Assembly: GCF_014192715.1 (NCBI RefSeq)
Contig: NZ_JACHYH010000007.1
Span: 62,001-126,000 of the forward strand
Reading direction: 5' to 3'
Source of the DNA: Luteibacter sp. Sphag1AF
GTDB lineage: Bacteria > Pseudomonadota > Gammaproteobacteria > Xanthomonadales > Rhodanobacteraceae
Length of the DNA: 64,000 nt
Of the stretch, positions 1 through 8,705 are shown piece after piece. Both the position numbers and the translations under genes were made by a program. The notes under the pieces were generated by a model that did not search any database, had not been told where the DNA came from, and saw nothing but the letters and a program-made list of their open reading frames with translations. Numbering within the stretch: the stretch's first letter is position 1; every line of letters starts with the position of its first letter.

Positions 1-203
1 CGACCAGGTGAGACCAGAATTCAAACATCGTGCGGGGCCATCTTCTTCGCTTCGGAACATCCGCAACATGATACCGCCGGCTTTCGCTGACCTTTCCACG
101 CAAAAGGCATGTCGTCACCACGTAAGTAAATGCGAATGACAGCCCGCTATTCGCACAAACGTGTCAGTTGTTACGAATGATTGAAATATTTGAGCTCAAG
201 GCC

Positions 204-230
204 TTCAGGCGGTGCCCACCCTGCCGATAG
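204..230 (+). promoter_or_regulatory. Probable sigma-28 (FliA) promoter of the chemoreceptor gene
   Basis: The -10 region GCCGATAG (223-230) matches the flagellar sigma consensus GCCGATAA at seven of eight bases. It is preceded by TTCAG (204-208) at a 14-base spacing, close to the TCAAG-type -35 used in pseudomonads. The gene start lies 43 bases downstream. Chemoreceptor genes are common FliA targets, so the position fits. The rest of 1-203 shows no gene or repeat that I can support. Confidence 0.5.
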
Positions 231-272
231 TCACGGAACCCTCTCCGTTGCTACAGGCTTTGCCGTACCGTC

Positions 273-1940
273 ATGACTATCAAGTTCAGAATTATCGCGA
301 CGATGGCTATTGCCCTCGTCGTTGCGCTCCTTGTCGGAGCGATGGGACTGGTTTCCCTGCAGCGCACCCAGACGGATATGGGCAAGGTTTTCTCCGATAC
401 GCTCAAACCCATCGTGGATGTGGGCGAGGTGCGCGCACTCGCGCTTGAGAACCGCAACGCCATCAACCGCGCCCTGCTCACTGGCGAGAAGGAGGTCGTG
501 GTGGCCGCCCGTGAGCGTATTGCGGAAAACGGCAAGCGTATCGACACCTTCTGGAATGGCTATTACCCCGCGCTGGTCAACAGTGCCGAGGAAGACGCGC
601 TGTGCAAGGCGTTCATTGCCGCCCGTGCGAAGGTGCACGACAGCGAAGGTCAGGTACTTGACCTGCTGGAAGCCGGTCAGCGCGACAAGGCGTTGGCCCT
701 GATGCTCGCAACGGTAAGGGCTCAGTTCGACGACGAAAGCGCCGTGGTCGCGAAGATCGTGGTGGAAAACGAGAAGCAGGCTCAGGAAGCCTTCTCGGCC
801 TCGGCCGTGCGCGAGCACCGCACGGTCGTCATCACCATCATCGTGTTGCTGCTGGGCATTGCGGTGGTTTCCGTCGCTTCGTTCCTGCTGATCCGTGCGG
901 TCATGCGTCCGCTGCTGCGCGCCCGCGAGCTGGCCGAGCGCATCGCCCAGGGCGAGCTCAGTCACGGCCTGGTGGTCGAGGGCAGGGACGAGCTGTCTGA
1001 CACGCTGCGCTCGCTGGCCGCGATGGACGAACAGCTGACCTCCATTGTGAAGCAGGTGCGCGACAACGCTTCGCAGGTCACGCACTCGGCGAAAGACATC
1101 TCTGCCGGCAACGACGATCTGTCCAGCCGCACCCAGGAACAGGCCTCGTCGCTGGAAGAAACCGCAGCCTCGATGGAAGAAATGACTGCCACGGTGAAGC
1201 AGAACGCTGAAGGAGCGGGTCAGGCCCTGAAGATCGCCTCCTCGCTGCGCACCGACGCGCAGTCGGGCGGCCAGGTGGCCCTCGAGGCGGTGGATGCCAT
1301 GCAGCGTATTTCAGAAGCCAGCCGCGATATCGGCGAAATTGCTGTGCTGATCGACGAAATTGCATTCCAGACCAATCTGCTGGCGCTGAACGCTGCCGTG
1401 GAAGCGGCTCGTGCGGGCGAGCAGGGCCGTGGCTTTGCCGTGGTGGCCACCGAGGTCCGTTCGCTGGCTCAGCGCAGTGCCAAGGCTGCCAGGGATATCA
1501 AGTCGATCATCAACGAGACCGGCGAGCGCGTCAGCGTGGGTGCCGAGCTGGTGCGTCGCACCGGGCAATCACTGGAAGTCATTCAGAACGGCGCCACGCG
1601 CGTGTCGGACATCATTGGCGAGATTGCTGCCGCCTCCGTGCAGCAGTCGGCCGGTATTGATCAGGTCAACGACGCCGTGACGGCACTGGACGAGGTCACC
1701 CAGCAGAACGCGGCGCTGGTGGAAGAAGCCAGCGCGGCCAGCCGCAACACGCTGGAACTGGCCCAGGAACTGATGCGCCAGGTGTCGTTCTTCCGGATAG
1801 CCGGTGAGGCGGTGGCCACCGATACGGCGCCCGCCGTCGTGACGGCCCCGGTCATTGCGCGCGTGGAAGCGCCGCGTCCGGCGGCCCGCCGCGTGGAAGG
1901 GCGGGAGCCGGAGCTTGCCGGTGTGTGGCAGGAGTTCTGA
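273..1940 (+). CDS. Methyl-accepting chemotaxis protein (Tar/Tsr type, 4HB sensor)
   Basis: A 555-residue transmembrane chemoreceptor that would sense periplasmic ligands and control CheA/CheW. TM1 is at about 7-29, followed by a four-helix-bundle-like periplasmic domain to about 185, TM2 at about 186-211, a HAMP domain, and a long signalling coiled coil. The conserved hairpin tip, with the EIAFQTNLLALNAAVEAARA-type motif, is at about residues 359-395. The protein ends in VWQEF, which matches the xWxxF form of the C-terminal pentapeptide that tethers CheR/CheB in Tar and Tsr, so it may be a high-abundance receptor with its own methylation tether. The ribosome-binding site before the ATG is weak. 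No che genes are next to it. The ligand cannot be predicted. Confidence 0.95.
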   Translation: MTIKFRIIATMAIALVVALLVGAMGLVSLQRTQTDMGKVFSDTLKPIVDVGEVRALALENRNAINRALLTGEKEVVVAARERIAENGKRIDTFWNGYYPALVNSAEEDALCKAFIAARAKVHDSEGQVLDLLEAGQRDKALALMLATVRAQFDDESAVVAKIVVENEKQAQEAFSASAVREHRTVVITIIVLLLGIAVVSVASFLLIRAVMRPLLRARELAERIAQGELSHGLVVEGRDELSDTLRSLAAMDEQLTSIVKQVRDNASQVTHSAKDISAGNDDLSSRTQEQASSLEETAASMEEMTATVKQNAEGAGQALKIASSLRTDAQSGGQVALEAVDAMQRISEASRDIGEIAVLIDEIAFQTNLLALNAAVEAARAGEQGRGFAVVATEVRSLAQRSAKAARDIKSIINETGERVSVGAELVRRTGQSLEVIQNGATRVSDIIGEIAAASVQQSAGIDQVNDAVTALDEVTQQNAALVEEASAASRNTLELAQELMRQVSFFRIAGEAVATDTAPAVVTAPVIARVEAPRPAARRVEGREPELAGVWQEF

Positions 1941-1951
1941 GGAACCTCGTG

Positions 1952-1975
1952 CGGGGGTGCTGCTCAGCGCCCCCG
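1952..1975. terminator. Hairpin between convergent genes
   Basis: A GC-rich inverted repeat (CGGGGGTGC, 6-base loop, GCGCCCCCG; one G-T pair) lies directly after the chemoreceptor stop and overlaps the stop of the convergent gene. It could terminate both transcripts. It has no long T tract on either side. Confidence 0.5.
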
Positions 1976-2443
1976 TCCACCGCTGAAACTGCCGGTGCCG
2001 GTTCCGATGGAAATACTGATGCCGCCCGTCGGGTGGCTGCAATCGCCGAAGCGCTGGCTGAGGTTGACCGCGCCGGCCTGGTAATTGCCGCTGCCGCCAC
2101 GGCTTGAACTGACCACGCCTGCGGTCAGGCTGCCGTGCACTTCGGGCTTGTTATAGGTGGCGTCGTCACAACGGGGCACGCCATCGGCCAGGTCGTCTCC
2201 CTGGATACGGGTGGACTGGTCGCCGTAGTAGGTGCCCGGCGGATCTTTGCGCCCCGTGGCGGTGGCCGTGGAGCCTGACGCCGCCGTGCCGGTGGACGGG
2301 GTGGCCGGGGGCGCGGTGCTGGCAGGCGGCGGGAAGTCGGACGGGGGCAGCTTCAGATTCAGCGGCTGGCTGGCGCTTTGCGCCCACGCGCCGGACACGG
2401 CAAGCGACAGGGCGACGGCGGCAACACGCAAAGAAAGTTTCAT
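1964..2443 (-). CDS. Small secreted Gly/Ser/Thr-rich protein, unknown function
   Basis: A 159-residue protein with a clear Sec signal peptide (cleavage after AVSGAWA, about residue 21). The mature part is rich in Pro, Ser, Thr and Gly, with two cysteines about 45 residues apart (RCDDAT and GDCSHP) that could form a disulfide. The C-terminus is a Gly/Ser tail ending in GGRGR. I do not recognise the family. I chose the ATG at 2443 because GGAG lies 7 bases upstream. A GTG six bases earlier is the alternative. It is convergent with the chemoreceptor gene. An exported structural or envelope-associated protein is the most I can say. Confidence 0.7.
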   Translation of the reverse strand: MKLSLRVAAVALSLAVSGAWAQSASQPLNLKLPPSDFPPPASTAPPATPSTGTAASGSTATATGRKDPPGTYYGDQSTRIQGDDLADGVPRCDDATYNKPEVHGSLTAGVVSSSRGGSGNYQAGAVNLSQRFGDCSHPTGGISISIGTGTGSFSGGRGR

Positions 2444-2603
2444 GGACACGCTCCGGATACAGGTGCATCAACGCGCCGGACGCGTTCCGGTGCACAGGGG
2501 GTTTGACGCCTGGAGGCAGTATGTAGTTCCCGTCTTCACATGCCCAGGCTCAAGATGTATGCCGCAAGGCCGATCAACCTGATGAGCACCCGGGGGGATT
2601 CTC

Positions 2604-2843
2604 ATGCATCTGCAACAGACAAGGCACCAAAACCTTCTCCAGCTCCTGCGTCTCATGGAAGAAGAGGGCATCTTCAGCGTCGAGGCACAGGCAAAACGCA
2701 TTGGCGGTTTTGATGCCAATGCCCTGGCCCGCATGAAAGCACAGCGGCCCATCGGCTGTCTGGTGGCCCGACGCATCGAGTGGGCCATGAGCAAGCCCAA
2801 CGGCTGGATGGACCAGCGGCACGACACGACCGAAACGGCGTAA
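2604..2843 (+). CDS. Small Cro/CI-like DNA-binding protein
   Basis: A 79-residue protein. Its centre and C-terminus (FDANALARMKAQR, then IGCLVARRIEWAMSKPNGWM) follow the pattern of the last helices of XRE/Cro repressors, where the typical wording is IG..lARRIE.al.kp.GWLD. The first helix pair (about 5-35) is less typical. It probably binds DNA as a dimer and could be a transcription factor of its own neighbourhood. It is divergent from the secreted protein gene to its left, with a 160-base shared upstream region. A G-rich stretch upstream of the ATG may serve as ribosome-binding site. Targets are unknown. Confidence 0.6.
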   Translation: MHLQQTRHQNLLQLLRLMEEEGIFSVEAQAKRIGGFDANALARMKAQRPIGCLVARRIEWAMSKPNGWMDQRHDTTETA

Positions 2844-2960
2844 AGCCCCGCCCGCAGCTGACGACGGATGTCGCGCGGCGTATACGGTCGCTTCATCGCC
2901 TGAATGCGACACCTTGGGGCCTGCGGCGCTGTTGCCGCGTGTACGCTCAAGGATAATCCC

Positions 2961-3500
2961 ATGCCCAACCGTCGCCATCTCGCCTGCGCGCTCATTGCCC
3001 TGTCCTGTGTGGGCGCCATTGCGTCTCTTCCGGCGCTGGCGCAGTCCGGTCCTGAAGCCATGTCCGAGACGTCCGGTACGGACGAAGGTTTCGTTCGCAA
3101 TGCCAGCGCCGCTGGCGCGGCTGAAATCGCGCTGGGCAAACTCGCCGCGGCTCAGGGCCATTCCGATGCCGTGAAGTCATTTGGCCAGCGCATGGTCACT
3201 GACCACACCGCGGCCAATGAAGAACTCAAGCACGCAGTCGCCGGCCAGCGCGGTTATCAGATTGCCGACGCCCCCAAGCCCGAAGATGCGCAGTTCGCCG
3301 ATGAACTGTCCCGCTTGTCCGGCAAGGAGTTCGATGCACGCTTTGCGCAGAAGATGGTGGCCGATCACAAAGAGGCCATCGCCATCTTCGAGACAGAATC
3401 GAGCAAGGGCAAGAATCCGGAGTTGAAGGCATTTGCGGCAAAGACGCTGCCCACGCTTCGTGAGCACGCGGCCATGGCACACAAGCTGCCGATGCGCTGA
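2961..3500 (+). CDS. DUF4142 secreted protein
   Basis: A 179-residue exported protein with a signal peptide ending at ALPALAQ-type residues (about 26-28). The mature part is a ferritin-like four-helix arrangement typical of DUF4142: conserved GxxEIALGKLA (first helix), VKSFGQRMVTDH (second), FARKMVADHKEAI-like (third) and PTLREHAAMAHKL (fourth). Members are predicted envelope stress proteins of unproven chemistry; the conserved His and Glu residues are suggestive of metal binding but this is not shown. The start at 2961 has AAGGA nine bases upstream. An in-frame ATG at 2904 would place 19 non-signal residues before the signal peptide and is less likely. Confidence 0.88.
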   Translation: MPNRRHLACALIALSCVGAIASLPALAQSGPEAMSETSGTDEGFVRNASAAGAAEIALGKLAAAQGHSDAVKSFGQRMVTDHTAANEELKHAVAGQRGYQIADAPKPEDAQFADELSRLSGKEFDARFAQKMVADHKEAIAIFETESSKGKNPELKAFAAKTLPTLREHAAMAHKLPMR

Positions 3501-3515
3501 TCCGCTGAATGCATG

Positions 3516-3539
3516 ACGGGTGGCACGGCTGCCACCCGT
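3516..3539 (+). terminator. Rho-independent-like terminator after DUF4142 gene
   Basis: A perfect 10-base-pair stem (ACGGGTGGCA / TGCCACCCGT) with a CGGC tetraloop begins 15 bases after the stop. The following sequence (TGGCGTTC) is only mildly T-rich. Confidence 0.75.
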
Positions 3540-3590
3540 TGGCGTTCATCGTATGCTGCGTCCCGGTCTTCCACGGAACAGGCAAAAGAC

Positions 3591-3977
3591 ATGCTCGATC
3601 ACATCGGTATCAACGCATCGGATCTCGCCCGCTCGCGTTCGTTTTACTCAAGCGCACTGGCGCCGCTGGGAGCATCGGTGGTGATGGAAGTGACGCCCGA
3701 GCAGACCGGCGCGGCAGGTCATGTGGGTTACGGCACGGCCGACAAGCCGGTGTTCTGGGTGGGCAACGGACATACGCCAGCCCCCGGCGCGCATATCGCT
3801 TTCGTGGCGACCGACCGCGCGGCGGTGGACGCGTTTTACGCTGCGGCCATGGCGGCTGGCGGCACAGACAACGGCGCACCTGGCCTTCGTCCGGGCTACC
3901 ACCCGAATTACTATGCCGCGTTCGTGCTTGATCCGGATGGCCACAACATCGAAGCGGTGTGTCACACGCCGGCCTGA
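3591..3977 (+). CDS. VOC-family (glyoxalase/dioxygenase fold) protein
   Basis: A 128-residue single-module vicinal-oxygen-chelate protein: the start LDHIGINASDLARSRSFY is the classic first beta-alpha unit and the end FVLDPDGHNIEAVCH is the second metal-ligand region. Such proteins bind a divalent metal with His/Glu residues and act as glyoxalases, isomerases, dioxygenases or resistance proteins. Nothing in the sequence fixes the substrate. The likely metal ligands are His3 of the first module and Glu near the C-terminus. The start ATG is internal to a longer open frame that begins inside the preceding terminator, so the shorter form is preferred. It is probably monocistronic. Confidence 0.88.
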   Translation: MLDHIGINASDLARSRSFYSSALAPLGASVVMEVTPEQTGAAGHVGYGTADKPVFWVGNGHTPAPGAHIAFVATDRAAVDAFYAAAMAAGGTDNGAPGLRPGYHPNYYAAFVLDPDGHNIEAVCHTPA

Positions 3978-4012
3978 CGCTTACTCGGGAAACACCATCG
4001 TCACGACCGAAT

Positions 4013-4036
4013 ACAGGCCCGTCCCTGCGGGCCTGT
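4013..4036 (+). terminator. Terminator hairpin after VOC gene
   Basis: A 9-base-pair inverted repeat (ACAGGCCCG, 6-base loop, CGGGCCTGT) lies 36 bases beyond the VOC-protein stop. It has no T tract. The rest of 3978-4202 shows nothing else I can support. Confidence 0.6.
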
Positions 4037-4202
4037 GTCCGTGGACGACATCCAATATCAGCTGAAACTGCGACCCCGTGCATGACTTGTGCACATCGGG
4101 GGCTTGTAACGTCGCGTATAGTCGGCCCGTTGCCGAAGCAGGGGGGATCCCGCGGCACCCGTTCGTTGATCGCTTATCCCTTTCACGTGGGCGGGAGAAG
4201 GG

Positions 4203-5777
4203 TTGGTGCACCACACGTTGACCGACAACCGGCGCAACTGGCTATGGAGCGCCGTCGCGTTTGTCGCTTGCGCGCTGGCGCAGTTGCTGTCTGCGGCTAT
4301 CTGGAGCCACCAGGGCGGGGCGCATACGGCGTGGTTTCCCGGGGCGGTGCTGCTGGCGCTGCTGCTGAGCACGGGCAGGGCAGCCTGGCCGGGCTGCGTC
4401 GCCGGGGCGTTCCTTGGCATCATCGCGCTCGGGCTGATATTCGGTCTTCCTGCCCTGTCCGTGGCGCTGGTCATCGCGCCGCCCCTGCTGCTATGTCCTG
4501 TCGCAGCACACGTGCTGCTGCAAATGCCGGGCAATGGCGCGCCGATGGAAGACTTTCGCAGGCTGTTTGCGTTCGTTCTGGTGGCGCTCGTGGCGTTGCC
4601 GCTGGTATCGGCGCAAGCGACGTACTACATGAGCCAGTTCACGCCGTTGCGCGGTGACGTGCTGTCGGACTGGCCCAATATCGCGCTGGCCCATTCACTG
4701 GGCTATGTCCTGTACGTCCCGGTGTGGGTCAGTGTGGCCACGGCCAGGCAGAGCCGGGCGGGCATGCCCAGCCCGAAGGTGGCGCAGGTGGTGTCGCTGG
4801 TGGCCGCCACGGCCCTGCTGGCCATCCTCTGGTATCACTATGGCGACGAGCCAAGTCTCCGGCCGCTGCTGCTTGTGGCACCTGCACCGCTGATTCTGGC
4901 CGCAAGCAGCGTGGGGCGGATGCCGGGTACGGCGATCTGCATCGCGGTGGTTGCGGTGATTGCGGCGCAGATTTCGGTGATGGGAAAAGGTCCCTTTCTG
5001 GCGTCCACGCCGCCGCTCACCACGCTGGCCGTACAGCTCTGGTCGCTGGCGATGGCGGTGGGTTCGCTTGGCCTGGGCTTGCTCATCGAGCAGCGGGTCG
5101 TGATCCGCCAGGATCTTGCCGCGACCAACCGGGAGGTGCGCGAGCTGGCAGGCCGGCTGATTGCCACCCAGGAGCAGGAGAGGGCACGGCTTGCCCGCGA
5201 CCTCCACGACGACGTCAACCAGCGGCTGGCGGCCGTGTCCATCCAGTTGTCGGCCCTGCGCCGCCGTGTGGCCATCCCCGAGCAGTCGTCGGTGGCCCGC
5301 ATCCAGGGGGCACTGATGGAGCTATCCAACGACGTTCGTCACCTTTCCCACGAACTGCATCCCAGCATGCTGCGCCAGACAGGCCTGGCCGGTGCCCTGG
5401 ATGCGCTGTGCAATTCACAGCGTCATCACAAGGGGCCCTCTATCCAACTGGAGGTTGAGGGGAAGGCGAATGACCTGCCTGCTGACATAAGCCTGTGTTT
5501 CTATCGCGTGGTGCAGGAAGCACTGGCCAACGCCATTCGCCATGCTTTTGCACGCCGCGTATACGTGGCGGTGACAGTGGATTCAGTAAAGGCAACGTTG
5601 TTTGTTTCCGACGATGGCGTGGGTTTTCTGTCGCACGTGCCGGAGGACGGGGGAAAACGAGGTATAGGGCTCATCAGCATGGGCGAGAGAGCGAAGCTGC
5701 TGGGGGGCAGTTTCGAGTTGCGCACGTCACCTGGGAAGGGAGTGGATGTATGCATACGTATTCCGTTGCCGACGTAG
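4203..5777 (+). CDS. Sensor histidine kinase with MASE1-like membrane domain (NarX/DegS type)
   Basis: A 524-residue membrane kinase. The first about 300 residues contain about eight hydrophobic segments and resemble the MASE1 integral-membrane sensor. A short coiled coil leads to a HisKA_3 dimerization domain with RDLHDDVNQRL (His335 phosphoacceptor counted from the TTG) and a HATPase domain with the N box QEALANAIRHAF, the DDGVGF G1 box and a GIGLISMGERA G2 region. It should phosphorylate the response regulator encoded just downstream, whose start lies inside this gene (28-base overlap, translational coupling). The start is TTG at 4203 or GTG at 4206, both behind GGGAGAAGG. The signal is unknown. 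Confidence 0.92.
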   Translation: MVHHTLTDNRRNWLWSAVAFVACALAQLLSAAIWSHQGGAHTAWFPGAVLLALLLSTGRAAWPGCVAGAFLGIIALGLIFGLPALSVALVIAPPLLLCPVAAHVLLQMPGNGAPMEDFRRLFAFVLVALVALPLVSAQATYYMSQFTPLRGDVLSDWPNIALAHSLGYVLYVPVWVSVATARQSRAGMPSPKVAQVVSLVAATALLAILWYHYGDEPSLRPLLLVAPAPLILAASSVGRMPGTAICIAVVAVIAAQISVMGKGPFLASTPPLTTLAVQLWSLAMAVGSLGLGLLIEQRVVIRQDLAATNREVRELAGRLIATQEQERARLARDLHDDVNQRLAAVSIQLSALRRRVAIPEQSSVARIQGALMELSNDVRHLSHELHPSMLRQTGLAGALDALCNSQRHHKGPSIQLEVEGKANDLPADISLCFYRVVQEALANAIRHAFARRVYVAVTVDSVKATLFVSDDGVGFLSHVPEDGGKRGIGLISMGERAKLLGGSFELRTSPGKGVDVCIRIPLPT

Positions 5778-6400
5778 AGCCGGAGACAGTCGCCCGTATC
5801 GCATTCGCGGACGATCATCGAATGGTTGCGGAGGGAATCGAGCGGCTGCTGGCCGACGAATTCGACCTGGTGTCGCTGGCCAGTGACGGCCGGTCTCTGC
5901 TTGAAGTGGTGCGTCGGGAGAAGCCCGACCTGGTCCTCTCGGACGTCAACATGCCGCATGGCAACGGCCTGGATGTGCTCAAGGAATTGCGCGCCGAGGG
6001 CAACATGACGCCCTTCGTGTTTCTGACCATGCATGCCGAACCGGCACTGGCCGCCGCCGCCATGCGTGCGGGAGCCAATGGTTATGTGCTGAAACTTTCC
6101 GCAGGCGAAGATCTGGTCAATGCCTTGCATCAGGTACTGGCCGGCGGCACCTATGTCACCCCATCGCTTGGCGCGCGCTACCTGCGCGGCCGATTGCAGG
6201 AGTTGCACGACCTCACCGCCAAGCAGCGCGAAGTGCTGCGTCTGGTGGGGCGCGGCCTGCGTTCCAAGCAGATCGCGGCCGAGCTGGGTCTGTCGGTGCG
6301 AACGGTCGAAGCACACAAGTACACCATGATGCAGATCCTGGACGTCCATTCGACACTGGAGCTGGTGCGCCGCTCCGAGGATCTTGGCCTGCTGTTCTGA
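5750..6400 (+). CDS. NarL/FixJ-family response regulator
   Basis: A 216-residue regulator: receiver domain (acidic pair Asp21-Asp22, phosphoacceptor Asp65 in LVLSDVNMP, conserved Lys in YVLKLSAGED) followed by a LuxR-type helix-turn-helix (LTAKQREVLRLVGRGLRSKQIAAELGLSVRTVEAHK region, about 160-200). It is the cognate partner of the overlapping histidine kinase. I placed the start at the ATG behind GGGAAGGGAGTGG because the open frame that extends further upstream lies in the kinase gene. Target genes are unknown. The EPS loci begin only 2.4 kb away, so control of surface polysaccharide is possible but unsupported. Confidence 0.92.
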   Translation: MHTYSVADVEPETVARIAFADDHRMVAEGIERLLADEFDLVSLASDGRSLLEVVRREKPDLVLSDVNMPHGNGLDVLKELRAEGNMTPFVFLTMHAEPALAAAAMRAGANGYVLKLSAGEDLVNALHQVLAGGTYVTPSLGARYLRGRLQELHDLTAKQREVLRLVGRGLRSKQIAAELGLSVRTVEAHKYTMMQILDVHSTLELVRRSEDLGLLF

Positions 6401-6514
6401 CCCGGGCAGTTTTCCGGAGTCGTTTTACCCAGCGGCGCAGCAGGTGTTTTTCGCTTGTTGCGCTGCATGCCGCCGCGCCGTGTGTGGGCACCGATTCGCT
6501 CCAGGAGAACGCCC

Positions 6515-6924
6515 ATGGCGCGCGCGACATGGGTCCTCGCTGAAGATCATCCCCCGGTGGCGGCAGATATCCGCCAGCGTCTTGAAGATCAGTTCGACGT
6601 GCTTCAGGGGTGGCCCACGGCCAGGCGCTGGTGACGGCGGCATCGCGCCTGTTGCCCGACGTCATCGTGACGGACATCAGCATGCCAGGCATGTATGGCA
6701 TTGAGGCCGCACGTCAGATCACCTCGTTGCAGCCCGCGTCGAGCGGGGTGTTTCTTGTCGTGCACGACGATCCGGCGCTGGCGCGCCTCGCGCTCACCTT
6801 GGGAAGCGGTTATGTGCTGAAGGCCGAAGCCGGGGAAGACCTGGTTGATGCCGTGTGCCCGGCGCCTGGCGGCAAGCGTTTTGTGTCGCCGTCACTGGCC
6901 TGCTCTAGGGAAGGCTTACGGTAG
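6515..6924 (+). pseudogene. Broken second response-regulator receiver domain
   Basis: The frame starting at 6515 reads as a receiver N-terminus (ATWVLAEDHPPVAADIRQRL) and stops after 39 residues. A second frame, from about 6607, continues the same domain (LLPDVIVTDISMPGM with the phospho-Asp, then GYVLKAEAGEDLVDAV). One missing G in the run at 6607-6610 accounts for the shift. After KRFVSPSLA the sequence decays and no helix-turn-helix follows, so the output domain is lost as well. It is paralogous to the intact regulator just upstream. The single-base shift could be a sequencing error. The missing HTH could not. Confidence 0.75.
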
Positions 6925-7120
6925 TTTTACCGCGTTGAAAGCCGTACTTCCTCGCTGTCCCGGACGGGGCGCGCAGGCGAGCATGACGTCGAATGGTTTT
7001 CCGTCTTCCGCAGCCACTACCCGCCATCAGGCGGGCGCCCCCACCCCGGGCGTCCCGCGGTGGCTGCGGGGGACGGACTCTTTGATCCTTGTGCGCCGGG
7101 CGCGCTGGGGAGCTGACAGT

Positions 7121-7148
7121 GTCGGGGGAGGCAGTGCTCCCCCCCGAC
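7121..7148 (-). terminator. Strong hairpin downstream of the secreted-protein gene
   Basis: GTCGGGGGAG / CTCCCCCCCGAC (two-base bulge, 6-base loop) begins seven bases beyond the stop codon of the minus-strand gene ending at 7155. It has no T tract. Between 6925 and 7120 I see no gene. Confidence 0.6.
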
Positions 7149-7154
7149 TCAGGT

Positions 7155-7718
7155 TTACTGGGTGACGGCGACGGCCAGACCTTCGTCGTACGTGGCGCGA
7201 ATGTATTCACCGGGCTTCACCTTCTTCAGGCGCGCCTGCCACTCGGGCTTCTCCACGCCCAGTGTGTATTGCTGGCCGTTCGGGCCTTCCAGGGTAATGG
7301 TGTTCTGCGTGGTGTCTACCGCGATCACTTTGGACGTGGTGACGAGACGGCGCACGCCGGCGGCGCCGGGCAGTCCACCCTGTGGAGCACGGGCAATGGA
7401 CTCGCTGGCCGTCGCACCGACTTCACCCTTCGGCTCCATCTGCACCAGCAGCGAACGCGTGTAGTCGATGTTTACCTGGTCGCCTGCTTTTACCTGATCG
7501 AAATTACGCACATCAGGACTGACCGATACGGTTTCTTCGTGGCCGTCGGGTGCACGTAGTGTCACGTGTCGCGTGGCGTGATCCACCTTCACGATCTTGC
7601 CCGTGAGATGCACGACGTTGGATGTGCTCACCTGGGCAGTAACGATGCCGCTCCACGCGACGGATGCGGCAAGCATGGAGGCCAGAAAGCGCGAAAGGCG
7701 AATGGCGTGACCCGGCAT
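7155..7718 (-). CDS. Secreted protein with two beta-rich repeats (OB/DUF5666-like)
   Basis: A 187-residue exported protein with a signal peptide (cleaved near IVTAQ, about 26-28). The mature region contains two similar beta-rich units: VVHLTGKIVKVDHATRHVTL..GHEETVSV and VVTTSKVIAVDTTQNTITLEG..GQQYTLGV, each followed by a V(K)AGD/KPGE turn and a predicted strand. This is the pattern of small barrel proteins with nucleic acid or ligand-binding-like folds used in envelope proteins. No enzyme motif is visible. The start is the ATG at 7718; in-frame sequence upstream extends to 8054 but overlaps the neighbouring gene and lacks a signal. It is followed by a hairpin terminator. Confidence 0.75.
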   Translation of the reverse strand: MPGHAIRLSRFLASMLAASVAWSGIVTAQVSTSNVVHLTGKIVKVDHATRHVTLRAPDGHEETVSVSPDVRNFDQVKAGDQVNIDYTRSLLVQMEPKGEVGATASESIARAPQGGLPGAAGVRRLVTTSKVIAVDTTQNTITLEGPNGQQYTLGVEKPEWQARLKKVKPGEYIRATYDEGLAVAVTQ

Positions 7719-7836
7719 GATGACGTCTTCTGTGGCGGAAAGAGCTTTCAGTATTGTCGCGTCGTGGTGTGTCACCAGCGAACAAGTACCGCGGTGGCCT
7801 AAGTAGTTGTACTGGCGATGCAGCGGGGCGCGTTGC

Positions 7837-8631
7837 TCAGGCACGTCGCAGGGAAGGCGTGGCCATGCGGTCGGCGTGGACGGCGGTCTCTTCCGGTGTC
7901 CATGTCCAGCCGCGCCACCGGTAGCTCCAGATGCCAACGTGCTCGCGCAGGCAGCGCGCCGACAGGGTGAGTGCAGCACGATTCGGCCACCACTTCGCAT
8001 GGGAGGCCAGGCCCGGATCGGGCGTCGGTGCCGGAATGACGCGAATGCCTGCATGGGCGAAGGAGGCGGCTGCGCGTGGCATGTGAATGTCCGTGGTCAC
8101 CAGCAACACCGTTTCCATCCCGTGTTGCCTGAGGATGCCCGCGGAGTTGGCCGCGTTCTCGTGCGTATTGGCGCTGGTGTCTTCCAGAAGCAGGGAACGT
8201 GCAGGTACGCCCTGATTTTCGAGGTCGCGCGCCATGTGACGCGCCTGGTCTCCACCAGACAGCAGCATCACGGGGGCGCGTGCGGCGCGGTAGAGCTGAA
8301 GCCCGAAGCCGAGCCGCGTGGTCTGTGCCGCTTCATCGTCCGGGCTGTCGGCGACGGCATCGGGCAGCACACCGCCGCCCAGCACCACGATGGCATCGGC
8401 TGTGGCATAGGCATCGGCGGCTTTGGGTGGCCACAGCGCAAGGCCGTTCTGTAACCACAGCGCGAACGCCGGGCTGGACGCGATCCACAGCCAGGTCAAC
8501 GCCACACCCGTGAAGACGCTGGCTGCGCGGACCCGGCGAAGGGCGGCCAGAGCGAGAGCGAGAAGCAGCAACAGCATGGCCTGCGTGCCGGGATGGGTCA
8601 GCAGGCCGGCGATGCTCGACAGCGTCAGCAC
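7837..8631 (-). CDS. YdcF/SanA-like DUF218 membrane protein
   Basis: A 264-residue protein with one or two N-terminal membrane segments and a DUF218 domain: AIVVLGGGV (about 85), LLSGGD, ANTHENAANS and LLVTTDIHMPRAA, which are the conserved loops of the YdcF/ElyC family. ElyC and SanA members act in envelope integrity and undecaprenyl-carrier metabolism in E. coli; YdcF binds SAM in vitro. A role in the same lipid-carrier economy as the EPS genes that start just beyond would make sense but is inference. I chose the GTG at 8631 because GAGG precedes it by 8 bases and the product then begins LTLSSIAGLL like its relatives. An ATG at 8706 is the alternative. Confidence 0.85.
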   Translation of the reverse strand: MLTLSSIAGLLTHPGTQAMLLLLLALALAALRRVRAASVFTGVALTWLWIASSPAFALWLQNGLALWPPKAADAYATADAIVVLGGGVLPDAVADSPDDEAAQTTRLGFGLQLYRAARAPVMLLSGGDQARHMARDLENQGVPARSLLLEDTSANTHENAANSAGILRQHGMETVLLVTTDIHMPRAAASFAHAGIRVIPAPTPDPGLASHAKWWPNRAALTLSARCLREHVGIWSYRWRGWTWTPEETAVHADRMATPSLRRA

Positions 8632-8705
8632 AGCGTTTTCCTCGCGACGGACAGGTCGGCAGATCATCTCAAGAAGCGTGCCACACGCCAGCCAGCCCGA
8701 TGGCA

